From NCBI GenBank assembly GCA_945872375.1, contig CAMBYR010000135.1:1-6159 (forward strand): 6,159 bases of DNA, given 5' to 3'. The stretch comes from an uncultured Blautia sp. Its GTDB lineage: Bacteria > Bacillota > Clostridia > Lachnospirales > Lachnospiraceae. The notes under the pieces were generated by a model, which was not told the DNA's origin, did not search any database, and saw only the letters and a list, made by a program, of their open reading frames with translations. The stretch's first letter is position 1. Each line of letters starts with the position of its first letter. Both the position numbers and the translations under genes were made by a program. Positions 6,126 through 6,159 of the stretch are shown one piece after another.

Positions 6126-6159
6126 TTTTACCTCTGCTTGCCCAGGAATAAACCTGTTG

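Noticed and set aside
6128..6159. C-terminal end of an upstream minus-strand gene before glpK
   Set aside because: One frame reads nine codons to a TAA at 6130-6128, which would suit an operon partner, but this is too short to identify or to separate from chance.

Overview
The window looks like chromosomal DNA of a low-to-moderate GC Bacillota, most likely a Clostridia/Lachnospiraceae-type bacterium. The reasons are strong AGGAGG ribosome binding sites before every gene, a GTG and a TTG start, the B. subtilis-like order ptsG-ptsH-ptsI, and protein sequences that resemble clostridial homologues. The taxonomic call is inference from memory of family sequences, not from a search. Coding density is high and I see no mobile element, CRISPR array, tRNA or rRNA.

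Layout, left to right. Positions 1-3051 hold a minus-strand operon read right to left: a fused glucose-family PTS permease IICBA (3051-943), HPr (875-618) and the first 201 residues of Enzyme I (603 to beyond the left edge). A 169-bp divergent intergenic region (3052-3220) carries a good plus-strand promoter. That promoter drives a complete MATE-family efflux protein (3221-4582), which begins at TTG. A compact 33-nt hairpin with T-tracts on both sides (4581-4613) separates the MATE gene from a convergent, complete glycerol kinase gene on the minus strand (6112-4622). The last 47 bases are the glycerol kinase ribosome binding site and upstream DNA.

How the genes work together: Enzyme I takes phosphate from PEP and passes it to HPr His15. 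HPr passes it to the EIIA domain of the permease (His625), then to the EIIB domain (Cys489), and finally to the sugar moved by the EIIC domain. All of these phosphoacceptors are visible. Glycerol kinase feeds glycerol into glycolysis and in many Bacillota is activated by HPr. The MATE gene appears to be an independent unit with its own promoter and terminator.

The most notable observations concern regulation. HPr has Lys at position 46, where HPr kinase normally phosphorylates Ser. Glycerol kinase has Gln229 where the HPr-phosphorylated His of Bacillota enzymes should be, and it also lacks the Arg of the enterobacterial fructose-1,6-bisphosphate site in the same loop. The classical PTS regulatory outputs therefore seem absent in these two proteins, although the sugar-transport relay is intact. 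I found no evidence of an undescribed multi-gene system; this is mainly a housekeeping carbon-uptake locus.
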